Made by a program: the position numbers and the translations under genes. A stretch of 64,000 nt of DNA, from the NCBI RefSeq assembly GCF_001598215.1, contig NZ_BCXJ01000009.1:1-64000 (forward strand), written 5' to 3'. Shown in pieces: positions 27,356 through 40,926 of the stretch (positions are counted from its first letter, which is position 1; the number at the start of each line of letters is the position of its first letter). The notes under the pieces are model-generated. The model was not told where the DNA came from and did not search any database. It worked only from the letters and a program-made list of their open reading frames with translations. This stretch comes from Shouchella clausii (GTDB lineage Bacteria; Bacillota; Bacilli; Bacillales; Bacillaceae_D).

Positions 27356-27856
27356 TTAACCTAACAGTTCTTCTACGGATTTGCCACGTAGTTTCGCTAC
27401 TTCTTCAGCACGCTTCAAGTTTGTTAGGCCAGTTATAGTAGCGCGAACCATGTTGATCGGGTTGCTTGAGCCAAGAGATTTGGAAAGGACGTCACCGATG
27501 CCAGCGAGTTCAAGCACAGCACGTACAGGACCGCCAGCGATAACGCCAGTACCTTCAGAGGCTGGCTTCAAAAATACGCGACCCGCACCAAAACGCCCAA
27601 CAATTTGGTGTGGAATCGTTGTATTAACGATCGGCACTTCAATTAAGTTTTTCTTTGCATCTTCTACAGCTTTACGAATGGCTTCAGGCACTTCTTGTGC
27701 TTTCCCCATTCCAAAACCGACGTGTCCGTTTTTGTCGCCTACGACCACAAGCGCGGCAAAACGAAAACGGCGTCCACCTTTAACCACTTTTGCAACACGG
27801 TTGATTGTGACAACTTTTTCTTCAAGTTCCAATGTGTTTGGATCGATAGAACGCAT
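27356..27856 (-). CDS. rpsE: 30S ribosomal protein S5
   Basis: 166 aa. N-terminal double-stranded RNA-binding domain ([19 protein letters not shown], then [10 protein letters not shown]) and C-terminal domain with [19 protein letters not shown]. No change is seen in the VVKGGRR loop that is linked to spectinomycin resistance in other bacteria. Confidence 0.98.
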   Translation of the reverse strand: MRSIDPNTLELEEKVVTINRVAKVVKGGRRFRFAALVVVGDKNGHVGFGMGKAQEVPEAIRKAVEDAKKNLIEVPIVNTTIPHQIVGRFGAGRVFLKPASEGTGVIAGGPVRAVLELAGIGDVLSKSLGSSNPINMVRATITGLTNLKRAEEVAKLRGKSVEELLG

Positions 27857-27880
27857 ATACGATGTTTCCCTCCTTCGTAA

Positions 27881-28243
27881 TTAGAATTTAAGGCCAGCTT
27901 CGCGAGCGCCATCCGCCAGCTCAGCAATACGGCCGTGATACAAGTAGCCTCCACGATCAAAGACCACTGATTCGAATCCCGCATCAACCGCACGTTTTCC
28001 TACAAGTTCGCCGACTTTACGCGCAGCTTCTTTGTTGCCGCCGTTCTCAAGCCCCAACTCTTTGTCAAGCGTAGAAGCTTGTGCAAGAGTTACGCCATTC
28101 ACATCATCAATAAGCTGAGCGTAAATGTGCTTAGAAGAACGGAATACGTTCAAACGTGGACGCTGCGGCGTGCCGCTTAGTGTGCGGCGTACGTGAGCGT
28201 GTCTTTTCTTACGGCCTGCATTTTTGTTAGGCTTCGTAATCAT
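27881..28243 (-). CDS. rplR: 50S ribosomal protein L18
   Basis: 120 aa: basic N-terminus with [21 protein letters not shown], then [13 protein letters not shown] and the end [20 protein letters not shown]. It binds 5S rRNA. Standard spc-operon position. Confidence 0.98.
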   Translation of the reverse strand: MITKPNKNAGRKKRHAHVRRTLSGTPQRPRLNVFRSSKHIYAQLIDDVNGVTLAQASTLDKELGLENGGNKEAARKVGELVGKRAVDAGFESVVFDRGGYLYHGRIAELADGAREAGLKF

Positions 28244-28273
28244 GAGACGTCATTCCTTTCTATACGAAACAAA

Positions 28274-28810
28274 TTATTTACCAGTTTTGCCTTCTTTGCG
28301 ACGCACATATTCGCCTTCATAACGAATCCCTTTGCCTTTGTAAGGTTCAGGCAGACGGACAGCGCGAATGTTTGATGCAAGCGCCCCAACTCGTTCTTTG
28401 TTGATTCCTTTTACAACCACTTTCGTATTGGAAGGAACTTCGATTTCAAGGCCTTCTTCAGGAGTGATTTCAACTGGGTGAGAGTAACCAACGTTAAGCA
28501 CAAGCTTGTTGCCAGATTTAGAAGCACGGTAACCGACACCGTTCAGTTCTAGCGCGCGTTCAAATCCTTTTGTTACACCTTCAACCATGTTGTTTACGAG
28601 CGCACGCATCGTTCCGTGAAGAGCACGGTGCTCTTTATGGTCAGACGGGCGTTCAAATGTAATTTCGTTGCCCTCAACAGTAATGTTAATATCCGGGTGA
28701 AGCTCACGGCTTAATTCACCTTTTGGACCTTTGACAGTGCAAAGGTTTCCGTCGAATGTAACTGTGACGCCATCAGGAATAATGACAGGTTTTTTACCTA
28801 CGCGAGACAT
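28274..28810 (-). CDS. rplF: 50S ribosomal protein L6
   Basis: 178 aa: [19 protein letters not shown], the duplicated beta-alpha fold, and the C-terminal signature [14 protein letters not shown]. Binds 23S rRNA near the GTPase centre. Standard spc-operon position. Confidence 0.98.
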   Translation of the reverse strand: MSRVGKKPVIIPDGVTVTFDGNLCTVKGPKGELSRELHPDINITVEGNEITFERPSDHKEHRALHGTMRALVNNMVEGVTKGFERALELNGVGYRASKSGNKLVLNVGYSHPVEITPEEGLEIEVPSNTKVVVKGINKERVGALASNIRAVRLPEPYKGKGIRYEGEYVRRKEGKTGK

Positions 28811-28840
28811 TTATGTCCACCTCCATTCATTTAAAGCTAC

Positions 28841-29239
28841 TTACCAAACGTAAGCGAGCACTTCTCCGCCGACTTGTTGTTGACGTGCTTCTTTGTCGGT
28901 CAAAACGCCTTTTGAAGTTGAAACAAGCGCAATGCCTAAACCACCAAGAACACGTGGAAGTTCATTTGATTTTGCGTATACGCGCAATCCAGGTTTTGAA
29001 ATACGCTTCAATCCAGTAATTACACGTTCGTTAGATGGACCGTATTTAAGGAAGATACGGATTACACCTTGTTTATTGTCTTCAATGAATTCGTAATCGC
29101 GGATGAAGCCCTCGCGCTTAAGAATATCGGCAATCTCTTTTTTAAGCATAGAGGCCGGAAGTTCTAGTTTTTCATGGCGTACAAGGTTCGCATTACGAAT
29201 ACGTGTCAGCATATCTGCAATTGGATCAGTCATGACCAT
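28841..29239 (-). CDS. rpsH: 30S ribosomal protein S8
   Basis: 132 aa: [20 protein letters not shown] and the C-terminal [22 protein letters not shown] is 9 nt before the first ATG, consistent with the M-V-M-T start seen in bacilli. Confidence 0.98.
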   Translation of the reverse strand: MVMTDPIADMLTRIRNANLVRHEKLELPASMLKKEIADILKREGFIRDYEFIEDNKQGVIRIFLKYGPSNERVITGLKRISKPGLRVYAKSNELPRVLGGLGIALVSTSKGVLTDKEARQQQVGGEVLAYVW

Positions 29240-29265
29240 TGATAATTACCTCCTTCCAATCGTTT

Positions 29266-29475
<210 letters not shown>

Positions 29476-30015
29476 TTATTTTTGGAACGGCATGCCTACT
29501 TGAGTAAGTAATTCACGCGCTTCTTCGTCTGTTTTCGCAGTTGTGACGATGACAATGTCCATACCGCGGACTTTATCGACTTTATCGTAATCAATCTCAG
29601 GGAAAATCAGTTGCTCTCTCACGCCGAGCGTGTAGTTTCCGCGACCGTCAAACGCTTTTTTTGATACACCGCGGAAGTCGCGAACACGTGGCAATGAAAC
29701 AGATACTAATTTATCCAAGAAGTCATACATGCGCTCGCCACGCAATGTTACTTTTGCACCGATTGGCATTCCTTCACGGAGTTTAAAGCCGGCAATCGAT
29801 TTTTTTGCTTTCGTAATGACAGGCTTTTGACCAGTGATCGCTTGCAGTTCTTCAACGGCTTTGTCGAGCACTTTCGCATTTTGAACGGCATCGCCAATGC
29901 CCATGTTGACAACGATTTTCTCAATCTTTGGCACAGCCATTACAGATGGGTAATTAAACTTCTCTGTTAGAGAAGAAACGATTTCGTTTTGGTATTTCTC
30001 TTTTAAACGATTCAT
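29476..30015 (-). CDS. rplE: 50S ribosomal protein L5
   Basis: 179 aa: [34 protein letters not shown], and [17 protein letters not shown]. It binds 5S rRNA. The ATG at 30015 has AAAGGAGG 9 nt upstream; the frame eight codons longer has no site. Confidence 0.98.
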   Translation of the reverse strand: MNRLKEKYQNEIVSSLTEKFNYPSVMAVPKIEKIVVNMGIGDAVQNAKVLDKAVEELQAITGQKPVITKAKKSIAGFKLREGMPIGAKVTLRGERMYDFLDKLVSVSLPRVRDFRGVSKKAFDGRGNYTLGVREQLIFPEIDYDKVDKVRGMDIVIVTTAKTDEEARELLTQVGMPFQK

Positions 30016-30042
30016 TGAAATGGTCCTCCTTTCACACACTGA

Positions 30043-30351
30043 CTACTTAATGATTTCGCCAGATTTTTTTGCAACGCGTACTTTTTTGCCGTTTTCTTCT
30101 TTGTAGCCCACTCGAGTGCGTTCACCTGTCTTTGGATCAACAAGCATGACATTGGAAGAGTGGATCGGTGCTTCTTGGTTTAGAATTCCGCCTTGTGGAT
30201 TGTCTTGCGACGGCTTAGCGTGTTTTTTCACCATGTTTACACCTTCAACGAGCACACGGCTTTTTTTCGGGTAAGCTTCTAGTACCGTCCCTTGCTTCCC
30301 TTTGTCTTTGCCTGTAATGACAACGACTTTGTCGCCTTTTTTGACATGCAT
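30043..30351 (-). CDS. rplX: 50S ribosomal protein L24
   Basis: 102 aa: [21 protein letters not shown] (a KOW motif) and the conserved [19 protein letters not shown] lies 9 nt before the ATG at 30351. An upstream in-frame Met is not used because it would overlap rplN by 20 nt. Confidence 0.97.
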   Translation of the reverse strand: MHVKKGDKVVVITGKDKGKQGTVLEAYPKKSRVLVEGVNMVKKHAKPSQDNPQGGILNQEAPIHSSNVMLVDPKTGERTRVGYKEENGKKVRVAKKSGEIIK

Positions 30352-30391
30352 ACAATGGCACCTCCTTAAGCTTAGTACATCAATTCTCTGC

Positions 30392-30760
30392 TTAAAGAAC
30401 TTCTGGAGCAAGAGAAACGATTTTCATGAACTGGTTGTCACGAAGTTCACGTGCAACTGGTCCAAAGATACGAGTTCCGCGCGGGCTTTTGTCGTCACGG
30501 ACAATGACTGCTGCGTTTTCGTCAAATTTGATGTAAGAACCATCATTGCGGCGTACACCACTTTTAGAACGAACGATTACAGCCTTTACAACGTCGCCTT
30601 TCTTGACAACGCCCCCTGGTGTTGCTTCTTTTACCGAACAAACAATGACATCGCCAATGTTCGCTATCTTACGCCCAGAGCCACCTAACACTTTAATACA
30701 GAGCACTTCACGGGCCCCAGAGTTGTCGGCGACTTTTAAGCGGCTTTCTTGTTGGATCAT
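30392..30760 (-). CDS. rplN: 50S ribosomal protein L14
   Basis: 122 aa, standard length: [20 protein letters not shown], and the C-terminal [13 protein letters not shown]. Part of the intersubunit bridge region. Standard place after rpsQ. Confidence 0.98.
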   Translation of the reverse strand: MIQQESRLKVADNSGAREVLCIKVLGGSGRKIANIGDVIVCSVKEATPGGVVKKGDVVKAVIVRSKSGVRRNDGSYIKFDENAAVIVRDDKSPRGTRIFGPVARELRDNQFMKIVSLAPEVL

Positions 30761-30791
30761 TCAGTTTTACCTCCCTTCAACGGACGCATTG

Positions 30792-31052
30792 TCAAATGAT
30801 GATCGCTTCTTCGACGATCTCTACTAAACGGAAACGTTTATCTTTTGAAAGCGGGCGTGTTTCCATAATGCGGACAATGTCGCCTACTTTTGCAGTGTTT
30901 TGTTCATCATGCGCTTTAAATTTCTTTGAGTATTTTACGCGTTTTCCGTAAAGGCGGTCTTTTTTATACGTTTCAACGAGTACAGTGATGGTTTTATCCA
31001 TTTTATCAGAAACGACACGCCCTTGGTAAACTTTACGCTGGTTGCGGTCCAT
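30792..31052 (-). CDS. rpsQ: 30S ribosomal protein S17
   Basis: 86-aa OB-fold protein: [19 protein letters not shown] and the signature [20 protein letters not shown]. Standard length and place. Confidence 0.98.
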   Translation of the reverse strand: MDRNQRKVYQGRVVSDKMDKTITVLVETYKKDRLYGKRVKYSKKFKAHDEQNTAKVGDIVRIMETRPLSKDKRFRLVEIVEEAIII

Positions 31053-31067
31053 GCAGCAAACCCTCCT

Positions 31068-32360
<1,293 letters not shown>

Positions 32361-32363
32361 ATG

Positions 32364-32708
32364 TTATCCCTCCTTCTTTTCTGTTACAACCAATGTAATA
32401 TGGCTTGTGCGTTTATTGATCCGGCTAGCGCGGCCTTGTGCGCGTGGACGGAAACGTTTCAGCGTTACGCCTTCGTTCACGTACGCTTCAGATATTACGA
32501 GATTGTTTGGCTCCATTTCATAGTTGTGCTCAGCGTTCGCAATTGCCGAATTTAAAAGCTTTTCAACTACTGGAGAAGCAGCTTTAGGCGTGTGTTTTAA
32601 AATAGCGATGGCTTCACCGACTTGCTTACCACGAATAAGATCGATCACAAGACGGACTTTGCGAGGCGCTATGCGGACTTGCTTCGCAACAGCTTTAGCT
32701 TGTTCCAT
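32364..32708 (-). CDS. rplV: 50S ribosomal protein L22
   Basis: 114 aa: [20 protein letters not shown] and the extended loop [20 protein letters not shown], whose tip lines the exit tunnel. No insertion or deletion of the kind linked to macrolide resistance is apparent. Confidence 0.98.
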
Positions 32709-32731
32709 GAGAAAAGGTCCTCCTTCCTTAC

Positions 32732-33007
32732 TTAGCGTCTTGTTTTCTTATCAGCGGCATGCCCTTTGTACGTGCGAGTAGGGGCAAATTCGCCAAGTTT
32801 GTGACCAACCATGTCTTCAGAAATGTAAACCGGTACATGCTTGCGGCCATCATAGACAGCAAACGTGTGGCCGATAAATTCAGGGAAAATCGTTGAACGA
32901 CGAGACCAAGTCTTCACGACTTTCTTGTCGTTCGTTGCGTTTAATGCTTCTACTTTTTTCATGAGATGACCATCAACGAAAGGTCCTTTTTTCAAACTAC
33001 GGCCCAT
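32732..33007 (-). CDS. rpsS: 30S ribosomal protein S19
   Basis: 91 aa: [39 protein letters not shown] and [17 protein letters not shown]. The ATG at 33007 has AAAGGAGG 7 nt upstream; a longer frame has no site and adds non-family residues. Confidence 0.98.
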
Positions 33008-33067
33008 GTATGTTCCTCCTTTCGGGATTCGTCCACGGTTCTGCGTGAGAACCGCAGGCAAACCACG

Positions 33068-33898
33068 TTATTTTTTACGACGGCGAACAATGTACTTGTC
33101 GGAGTGTTTGTTTTTCTTACGTGTTTTGTAACCAAGCGTTGGTTTGCCCCATGGTGACATTGGCGACGGACGGCCAATTGGCGCTTTTCCTTCACCACCG
33201 CCATGCGGGTGATCGTTAGGGTTCATAACAGAACCACGAACAGTTGGGCGGATGCCTTTCCAACGTGAACGTCCAGCTTTACCGATGTTAATCAGTTCAT
33301 GCTCAACATTTCCGACTTGGCCAATTGTAGCGCGGCAAGTAGATAAAATGTAGCGTGTTTCCCCTGAGTTCAAACGAACAAGGGCATAATCGCCTTCTTT
33401 ACCAAGAAGCTGGGCTTCTGTGCCAGCTGAACGGACTAACTGACCGCCTTTTCCTGGACGAAGCTCGATATTGTGGATCACTGTACCTACTGGAATATTC
33501 GCTAACGGCAATGCGTTACCTGTTTTAATGTCGGCATCAGGACCAGACACGATAACTGTGCCAACTGTTAGGCCTTTAGGCGCTAGAATGTAACGCTTCT
33601 CGCCATCTGCATAGTTGATTAAAGCGATATTCGCGGAACGGTTTGGATCGTATTCGATCGTGGCAACGCGGCCCGGAATTCCATCTTTGTTGCGTTTAAA
33701 GTCAATAACACGATATTGACGTTTATGGCCGCCACCTTGGTGACGAACAGTTAAACGACCTTGGTTGTTGCGTCCGCCTTTTTTATGCAAAGGGGCAAGC
33801 AACGACTTTTCCGGCTTGTCAGTCGTAATTTCAGCAAAATCAGATACGCTCATATTACGACGACCGGCACTGGTCGGTTTATACTTTTTAATTGCCAT
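33068..33898 (-). CDS. rplB: 50S ribosomal protein L2
   Basis: 276 aa, full length: [40 protein letters not shown] and the peptidyl-transferase-proximal [18 protein letters not shown] with its conserved His. Standard place. Confidence 0.99.
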   Translation of the reverse strand: MAIKKYKPTSAGRRNMSVSDFAEITTDKPEKSLLAPLHKKGGRNNQGRLTVRHQGGGHKRQYRVIDFKRNKDGIPGRVATIEYDPNRSANIALINYADGEKRYILAPKGLTVGTVIVSGPDADIKTGNALPLANIPVGTVIHNIELRPGKGGQLVRSAGTEAQLLGKEGDYALVRLNSGETRYILSTCRATIGQVGNVEHELINIGKAGRSRWKGIRPTVRGSVMNPNDHPHGGGEGKAPIGRPSPMSPWGKPTLGYKTRKKNKHSDKYIVRRRKK

Positions 33899-33925
33899 GT
33901 TGATGTTCCCTCCTTCTCTTGTTAC

Positions 33926-34213
33926 TTACACTTCAAAGAAGTCTAGTTCTTTACTGTCAGCAGAGAGCTGAACAATTGCTTTTTTGCGTTTAGGGGTAAA
34001 GCCCGTGTAGCGTCCGAAACGCTTCGCTTTCCCTTTATAATTTACTGTGTTAACGTTTGTCACTTTCACTTCAAAGATTTCTTCAACAGCATCTTTGATT
34101 TGCGTTTTGTTGGCGCGGACGTCAACTTCAAACGTGTATTTTTTGTCTTCCATCAGTTCAGTAGAACGTTCAGTGATGACAGGGCGCTTAATGATATCAC
34201 GTGCGTTTGACAT
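33926..34213 (-). CDS. rplW: 50S ribosomal protein L23
   Basis: 95 aa: [20 protein letters not shown] and [19 protein letters not shown]. Docking site for trigger factor and SRP at the tunnel exit. Its start overlaps the rplD stop by one base. Confidence 0.98.
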   Translation of the reverse strand: MSNARDIIKRPVITERSTELMEDKKYTFEVDVRANKTQIKDAVEEIFEVKVTNVNTVNYKGKAKRFGRYTGFTPKRKKAIVQLSADSKELDFFEV

Positions 34214-34836
34214 TACGCAAGCACCTCCTCTACCTTTTCGACTGCGTCTTTTGTGATGACAAGCTTGTCATGTTTAAGCAAGTCAAGGACGTTTACGCCG
34301 TCGGCTGTAAGGAACGTGATCCCTGGCAAGTTCCGTGCAGACAGAGCAACATTTTCGTTGTAGTCAGCTGTTACAACGAGTGCTTTTGAATCTACAGAAA
34401 GGCTTGCAAGCACGTCCTTCATAGCTTTCGTTTTGATTGCTTCTAGCTTCAAGTCATCTAGTACAACCAACTCTGAGTCTTTCACTTTAGATGAAAGCGC
34501 TGATTTAATAGCAAGACGACGAACTTTCTTCGGCAGTTTATAGCTATAGCTGCGCGGTGTTGGACCAAATACTACGCCACCACCAACCCATTGTGGGCTG
34601 CGAATAGAACCTTGGCGAGCACGCCCAGTTCCTTTTTGACGCCATGGCTTTCTTCCGCCGCCGCGTACTTCTGAACGGCCTTTAGTTTTGTGTGTACCTT
34701 GACGAAGAGATGCTTGTTGCATAACAACAGCGTCATGTAAGACACTTTCATTTGGCTCAACACCAAAAACGGTGTCCGCTAGTTCGATCTCTCCTACTTG
34801 TGAACCTGTTTGGTTAAAAAGTGATACTTTCGGCAT
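34213..34836 (-). CDS. rplD: 50S ribosomal protein L4
   Basis: 207 aa: [20 protein letters not shown], the tunnel loop [20 protein letters not shown] then [11 protein letters not shown], and a C-terminal globular part. In some bacteria L4 also regulates the S10 operon; the long structured leader at 35828-36010 is compatible with that, but this is inference. Confidence 0.98.
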   Translation of the reverse strand: MPKVSLFNQTGSQVGEIELADTVFGVEPNESVLHDAVVMQQASLRQGTHKTKGRSEVRGGGRKPWRQKGTGRARQGSIRSPQWVGGGVVFGPTPRSYSYKLPKKVRRLAIKSALSSKVKDSELVVLDDLKLEAIKTKAMKDVLASLSVDSKALVVTADYNENVALSARNLPGITFLTADGVNVLDLLKHDKLVITKDAVEKVEEVLA

Positions 34837-34860
34837 TCGAATGGCCTCCTTTCTTAAGCG

Positions 34861-35481
34861 TTACGCCTTAACTGCAGATTGCACAGTTACATAGCTTTTC
34901 TTAGCCCCTGGCACGTTGCCTTTAACGAGAAGCAAGTTGCGCTCTTCGTCAACGCGAACGATCTCAAGGTTTTGCATTGTAATTTGTTCTCCGCCCATAC
35001 GGCCAGGAAGCGCTTTGCCTTTAAATACACGGTTTGGCGCTACAGGGCCCATTGAACCTGGACGACGGTGGTAACGAGAGCCGTGTGACATTGGTCCACG
35101 GGATTGGTTATGACGTTTGATCGCGCCTTGGAACCCTTTCCCTTTAGACGTTCCTGTTACGTCAACAAGATCTCCTGCTGCAAATGTTGTTACGTTAATC
35201 GCTTGACCTACCTCAACTTCGTCAAGATTAACGCCACGGATTTCCTTAATGAAGCGCTTAGGAGCCGTCTCAGCTTTAGCGGCATGGCCAGTAGCTGGTT
35301 TGTTCGGCTTTTTCGCATCAGCAAAACCGATCTGAATCGCCTCGTAGCCATCAGATTCCACTGTCTTCTTTTGAAGGACAATATTTGGTTCTGCTTCAAT
35401 TACTGTTACTGGAATGACTTCTCCGTTTTCTGCAAACACTTGAGTCATACCGATTTTTCTACCTAAGATTCCTTTGGTCAT
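34861..35481 (-). CDS. rplC: 50S ribosomal protein L3
   Basis: 206 aa: [40 protein letters not shown], and the central loop [19 protein letters not shown] that approaches the peptidyl transferase centre. Standard place after rpsJ. Confidence 0.98.
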   Translation of the reverse strand: MTKGILGRKIGMTQVFAENGEVIPVTVIEAEPNIVLQKKTVESDGYEAIQIGFADAKKPNKPATGHAAKAETAPKRFIKEIRGVNLDEVEVGQAINVTTFAAGDLVDVTGTSKGKGFQGAIKRHNQSRGPMSHGSRYHRRPGSMGPVAPNRVFKGKALPGRMGGEQITMQNLEIVRVDEERNLLLVKGNVPGAKKSYVTVQSAVKA

Positions 35482-35518
35482 CCGTTACACCTCCTACTAT
35501 TGTTCGTTTTATATAGTC

Positions 35519-36010
<492 letters not shown>

Positions 36011-36016
36011 TCTACT

Positions 36017-36045
36017 ATTATATAGATTTAGGCCAGTGAACGCAA
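36017..36045 (-). promoter_or_regulatory. rpsJ: S10 operon promoter
   Basis: -35 TTGCGT (36040-36045), 17-nt spacer, perfect -10 TATAAT (36017-36022) on the minus strand, just after the tuf terminator. Confidence 0.82.
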
Positions 36046-36055
36046 GGGATTCAAG

Positions 36056-36101
36056 AAAAAAACATAAAACAAAAGAGGACGATCGATAACCGTCCTCTTT
36101 T
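36056..36101 (-). terminator. terminator after tuf
   Basis: 11-bp perfect stem (36071-36081 with 36091-36101), 9-nt loop, followed on the minus strand by T-rich sequence (complement of 36056-36070). Ends the str operon. Confidence 0.9.
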
Positions 36102-36115
36102 GCATAAGCATAAGC

Positions 36116-37306
36116 TTATTCAATAATCGTAGAAACAACGCCTGAACCAACAGTACGTCCGCCTTCACGGATAGAGAAGCGTGTACCTTCTTCGATTGCG
36201 ATAGGCGCAATTAGTTCAACTGTCATTTCAGTGTTATCGCCAGGCATAACCATTTCCGTTCCTTCTGGAAGGTTTACAACGCCAGTTACGTCCGTTGTAC
36301 GGAAATAGAATTGTGGACGATAGTTAGAGAAGAATGGCGTATGACGTCCACCCTCGTCTTTAGAAAGGACATACACTTCAGCAGAGAACTTTGTGTGTGG
36401 CGTGATTGTGCCTGGTTTTGCAAGCACTTGCCCACGTTGGATTTCTTCGCGGGAAACGCCACGAAGAAGTGCGCCAATGTTGTCGCCAGCTTCTGCATAG
36501 TCAAGAAGCTTACGGAACATTTCTACACCTGTAACAGTTGTAGATTTTTTCTCTTCGTTGATACCAAGAATTTCAACCGTGTCGCCAACATTCAATTGTC
36601 CACGCTCTACACGGCCAGTCGCAACTGTACCACGACCAGTGATAGAGAACACGTCCTCAACTGGCATCATAAATGGTTTGTCTTTGTCGCGTTCTGGAGT
36701 TGGGATGTACTCATCGACTGCATTCATCAATTCGATGATTTTTTCTTCCCACTCAGCTTCACCTTGAAGAGCTTTAAGAGCAGAACCTTGGATAACAGGA
36801 ACATCGTCGCCAGGGAAGTCGTACTCAGAAAGAAGGTCACGTACTTCCATTTCAACAAGCTCAAGAAGTTCTTCGTCATCAACCATGTCGCATTTGTTTA
36901 GGAATACAACAAGGTAAGGAACACCTACGTTACGAGAAAGCAAGATGTGCTCACGTGTTTGTGGCATTGGGCCGTCAGCAGCAGATACAACTAGGATACC
37001 GCCGTCCATTTGTGCAGCACCAGTGATCATGTTTTTAACATAGTCAGCGTGGCCTGGGCAGTCAACGTGTGCATAGTGACGAGAATCTGTTTCATATTCA
37101 ACGTGTGCTGTTGAAATTGTGATACCGCGCTCGCGCTCTTCTGGAGCACCGTCGATTGCGTCATATGCCATTGCTTGGCCTTTACCAGAACGCTTTGCAA
37201 GTACAGTTGTAATTGCAGCTGTTAGAGTTGTTTTACCATGGTCAACGTGTCCAATTGTACCAATGTTGGCATGTGTTTTGGAGCGGTCGAATTTTTCTTT
37301 TGCCAT
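36116..37306 (-). CDS. tuf: elongation factor Tu
   Basis: 396 aa. G1 GHVDHGKTT, switch [14 protein letters not shown] and SALK guanine-binding motifs. It carries aminoacyl-tRNA to the ribosome. Standard length, single copy in this window, 121 nt after fusA; no separate promoter with good -35 and -10 is visible in that gap. The ATG has an AGGGAGG site upstream. Confidence 0.99.
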   Translation of the reverse strand: MAKEKFDRSKTHANIGTIGHVDHGKTTLTAAITTVLAKRSGKGQAMAYDAIDGAPEERERGITISTAHVEYETDSRHYAHVDCPGHADYVKNMITGAAQMDGGILVVSAADGPMPQTREHILLSRNVGVPYLVVFLNKCDMVDDEELLELVEMEVRDLLSEYDFPGDDVPVIQGSALKALQGEAEWEEKIIELMNAVDEYIPTPERDKDKPFMMPVEDVFSITGRGTVATGRVERGQLNVGDTVEILGINEEKKSTTVTGVEMFRKLLDYAEAGDNIGALLRGVSREEIQRGQVLAKPGTITPHTKFSAEVYVLSKDEGGRHTPFFSNYRPQFYFRTTDVTGVVNLPEGTEMVMPGDNTEMTVELIAPIAIEEGTRFSIREGGRTVGSGVVSTIIE

Positions 37307-37427
37307 GAGTCATTTTCCTCCCTTAAATACGGATTTGATTTTATGTCAATAAGAAAGGTCGGCTGAATGGACAGCCTATTCCTCCCCTAGCTTACAACAA
37401 AAAATGTCGCAAAACAACGAGAAGTAA

Positions 37428-39506
37428 TTAAGCACCCGTTTGTTTTTTGATAATTTCTTCGGCAATGCTCTTCGGCACTTCTTCGTAGTGGTCGAAAACC
37501 ATTGAGTATGTGCCACGTCCTTGCGTACGAGAGCGAAGGCTTGTTGCATAACCGAACATTTCCGCAAGCGGTACAAACGCTTTTACAACTTGCGCATTTC
37601 CACGTGCTTCCATGCCTTCGACACGTCCCCGACGTGCTGTAACGTCACCCATAATGTCACCCATGTATTCTTCTGGGACGACAATTTCAACTTTTGAAAT
37701 CGGCTCAAGCAGAACTGGGTCACATTTTGACTTAGCGTTTTTAAGCGCCATAGAAGCGGCGATCTTAAAGGCCATTTCAGAAGAGTCGACATCATGGTAT
37801 GAACCGTCATAAAGCTTTGCTTTAATGTCGATGACAGGATAGCCTGCAATCATACCGTTTTGCAACGCTTCTTCAATACCCGCTTGAACGGACGGGATGT
37901 ATTCACGAGGAACGACGCCTCCGACAATCGCGTTTTCAAATTCAAAGCCAGCGCCTTCTTCGTTTGGCGAGAACTCAACCCAAACGTGTCCGAACTGACC
38001 GCGTCCACCAGATTGGCGAACGAATTTGCCTTCCACTTGTGCAGCAGTACGGATTGTTTCACGGTAAGAAACTTGTGGCGCACCAACGTTCGCTTCGACC
38101 TTAAACTCGCGGCGTAGACGGTCAACGATAATGTCAAGGTGAAGCTCACCCATACCACCAATAACCGTTTCACCCGTCTCTTCGTCCGTAAATGTTTTGA
38201 AAGTCGGATCTTCTTCAGCAAGCTTGGCAAGCGCAATACCCATTTTGTCTTGGTCGGCCTTTGATTTCGGCTCAACGGACAAGTGGATAACTGGATCTGG
38301 AAATTCCATAGACTCTAAAATAACAAGATTTTTCTCGTCGCATAGAGTATCGCCAGTTGTTGTATCTTTCAAACCAACAGCAGCTGCAATATCTCCGGAG
38401 TAAACAGTTGAAATTTCCTCACGGGAGTTTGCGTGCATTTGCAGGATACGTCCGATACGCTCACGCTTGTCTTTCGTTGCATTGCGCACATAGGAACCAG
38501 AGTTAAGCGTACCTGAGTAAACACGGAAGAATGTAAGTTTCCCTACAAATGGATCCGTCATTACTTTAAAAGCCAATGCGGCAAACGGTTGGTCGTCGCC
38601 AGGCTCACGCGTTACTTCTTCGTCTGTTCCAGGGACTTGGCCGCGGATTGCTGCGACGTCAAGCGGTGATGGCAAGTAGTCAAGCACTGCATCAAGAAGC
38701 GCTTGAACCCCTTTGTTCTTAAAGGCAGTACCACAAACGACTGGGTAGAACTCAACATTACAAGTTCCTTTGCGGATAGCCGCTTTTAGTTCGTCTTTTG
38801 TTAATTCTTCGCCTTCTAGATACTTCATCATGAGCTCTTCGTCTAATTCTGCTACAGCTTCAACCAACGATTCACGAAGGCTTTCCGCTTCGTCTTTATA
38901 GTCAGCAGGAACTTCAGTAACTTCCCAATCTTGGCCTAAGTCGTCTTTCGAAATATGCGCTTGCATTTCGATCAAATCGACAAAGCCGACGAAATCATCT
39001 TCAGCGCCAATCGGCAACTGGATTGGATGTGCATTGGCCTGTAAACGGTCACGCAAAGTGCTTACAGAATACATGAAATCGGCACCGGTTTTGTCCATTT
39101 TGTTGATGAATACAATACGCGGCACCCCGTATGTCGTCGCTTGACGCCATACTGTTTCTGTTTGCGGCTCAACGCCTGATTGCGCGTCAAGTACCGCAAC
39201 AGCTCCATCAAGTACACGTAACGAACGTTCAACTTCAACTGTAAAGTCTACGTGTCCAGGTGTATCAATAATGTTGATACGGTGGCCTTTCCACTGAGCT
39301 GTTGTAGCCGCAGACGTGATCGTAATGCCACGTTCTTGCTCTTGCTCCATCCAGTCCATTTGGGAGGCACCTTCGTGTGTTTCACCAATCTTGTGCACAC
39401 GACCTGTGTAGAACAAAATACGTTCTGTTGTCGTCGTTTTACCGGCATCAATGTGAGCCATGATGCCGATATTACGCGTATCTTTTAAGGAGAATTCTCT
39501 TGCCAT
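37428..39506 (-). CDS. fusA: elongation factor G
   Basis: 692 aa. G1 [22 protein letters not shown]; domains II-V follow, with GMGELHLDI in domain III. Catalyses translocation and, with RRF, ribosome recycling. Length and start ([20 protein letters not shown]) match bacilli. 38 nt after rpsG. Confidence 0.99.
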   Translation of the reverse strand: MAREFSLKDTRNIGIMAHIDAGKTTTTERILFYTGRVHKIGETHEGASQMDWMEQEQERGITITSAATTAQWKGHRINIIDTPGHVDFTVEVERSLRVLDGAVAVLDAQSGVEPQTETVWRQATTYGVPRIVFINKMDKTGADFMYSVSTLRDRLQANAHPIQLPIGAEDDFVGFVDLIEMQAHISKDDLGQDWEVTEVPADYKDEAESLRESLVEAVAELDEELMMKYLEGEELTKDELKAAIRKGTCNVEFYPVVCGTAFKNKGVQALLDAVLDYLPSPLDVAAIRGQVPGTDEEVTREPGDDQPFAALAFKVMTDPFVGKLTFFRVYSGTLNSGSYVRNATKDKRERIGRILQMHANSREEISTVYSGDIAAAVGLKDTTTGDTLCDEKNLVILESMEFPDPVIHLSVEPKSKADQDKMGIALAKLAEEDPTFKTFTDEETGETVIGGMGELHLDIIVDRLRREFKVEANVGAPQVSYRETIRTAAQVEGKFVRQSGGRGQFGHVWVEFSPNEEGAGFEFENAIVGGVVPREYIPSVQAGIEEALQNGMIAGYPVIDIKAKLYDGSYHDVDSSEMAFKIAASMALKNAKSKCDPVLLEPISKVEIVVPEEYMGDIMGDVTARRGRVEGMEARGNAQVVKAFVPLAEMFGYATSLRSRTQGRGTYSMVFDHYEEVPKSIAEEIIKKQTGA

Positions 39507-39544
39507 AGGTTCGTTCTCCTTTCTCTATCGAGTGAATAAGATTC

Positions 39545-40015
39545 TTACCAACGATAATGAGCAAATGCTTTGTTCGCTTCTGCCATTTTGTGCGTGTCTT
39601 CGCGCTTCTTGACAGCTGCGCCAGCATTGTTGGCTGCATCAAGAATTTCGTTAGCGAGACGCTCTTCCATTGTCTTTTCGCCACGAAGACGTGCGTAATT
39701 GACCAACCAACGCAAACCTAGAGTCGTACGACGCTCTGGTTTCACTTCAATTGGCACTTGATAGTTGGAACCGCCGACACGGCGAGCTTTCACTTCAAGG
39801 ACAGGCATAATGTTTTTCAACGCTTGATCGAATACTTCCATTGGATCGTTACCGCTACGCTCTTTTACTAGTTCAAACGCATTATAAAGAATCGTTTGTG
39901 CTGTTCCACGCTTCCCGTCAACCATGATGCGGTTAATGAGGCGGGTAACAAGTTTAGAGTTGTATATTGGATCAGGCAATACGTCGCGACGTGCAACTGG
40001 ACCTTTACGAGGCAT
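39545..40015 (-). CDS. rpsG: 30S ribosomal protein S7
   Basis: 156 aa: [33 protein letters not shown]-type segment ([15 protein letters not shown]) and the C-terminal AFAHYRW. The ATG at 40015 has AAAGGAGG upstream. Nucleates the 30S head. str operon. Confidence 0.98.
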   Translation of the reverse strand: MPRKGPVARRDVLPDPIYNSKLVTRLINRIMVDGKRGTAQTILYNAFELVKERSGNDPMEVFDQALKNIMPVLEVKARRVGGSNYQVPIEVKPERRTTLGLRWLVNYARLRGEKTMEERLANEILDAANNAGAAVKKREDTHKMAEANKAFAHYRW

Positions 40016-40058
40016 GTTTCCCCCTCCTTTCAACATTTATCTACATTAAAAACGTAGG

Positions 40059-40502
<444 letters not shown>

Positions 40503-40544
40503 TTAAGACCACTGATCCAGGTGGTTCATGTTTAGGCAAAAGAA

Positions 40545-40576
40545 TATATTGTAAGGCGTCAGCGCCAAACAATATC
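40545..40576 (-). promoter_or_regulatory. RNA hairpin between rplGB and rpsL
   Basis: Directly after the rplGB stop: outer stem ATATTGT/ACAATAT (40546-40552 with 40569-40575), a symmetrical 2 x 2 internal loop of UU/UU on the transcript, inner stem GGCG/CGCC and loop CTGA. No T-run follows, so it is not a usual terminator. Confidence 0.6.
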
Positions 40577-40577
40577 T

Positions 40578-40829
40578 TTACTTCCTTAACGCTACAGCAG
40601 CAGCGCCAACATCAATTCCGCAAGCTTTTCCTAGCCGTTTCATTGAGTCGACATACACGACCGTCACATCTGTATCTTTCGCGGCTTCAAGTACGTCTGC
40701 CACAACTCGTGGGTCAGCGTCTTTTGCCACGTACAATTCACTGACTAAACGAGCGTGTAAAGCTTTTTGTGTCTGTTTCTTACCGATAATCGGATCTTTT
40801 GCCTGCTCCACTTTTTCATAAGACATCAT
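40578..40829 (-). CDS. rplGB: L7Ae-family ribosomal protein (YbxF / RplGB)
   Basis: 83 aa: [27 protein letters not shown] and the RNA-contact segment [15 protein letters not shown]. Bacillus members bind kink-turn RNA. The start is the ATG at 40829 (GGAGG 6 nt upstream); a second ATG follows at once. First gene of the str operon, as in B. subtilis. Confidence 0.95.
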   Translation of the reverse strand: MMSYEKVEQAKDPIIGKKQTQKALHARLVSELYVAKDADPRVVADVLEAAKDTDVTVVYVDSMKRLGKACGIDVGAAAVALRK

Positions 40830-40872
40830 TCTCATCCTCCAAAGCAACAGGCCTCATCAGGCACACTTTGAT

Positions 40873-40917
40873 ATATTATCACCGCCTGATAGGCTGTGTC
40901 AACAGCCTATCGCGGCG
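40873..40917 (-). promoter_or_regulatory. str operon promoter with its -35 in the loop of an inverted repeat
   Basis: On the minus strand -35 TTGACA (40897-40902), 18-nt spacer, -10 TAATAT (40873-40878). The -35 lies within the 8-nt loop of an inverted repeat: GATAGGCT/AGCCTATC (40888-40895 with 40904-40911) extended by CGCC/GGCG (40883-40886 with 40914-40917). The repeat begins 9 nt after the rpoC stop and lacks a T-run. Confidence 0.72.
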
Positions 40918-40926
40918 ATTCTAAAA

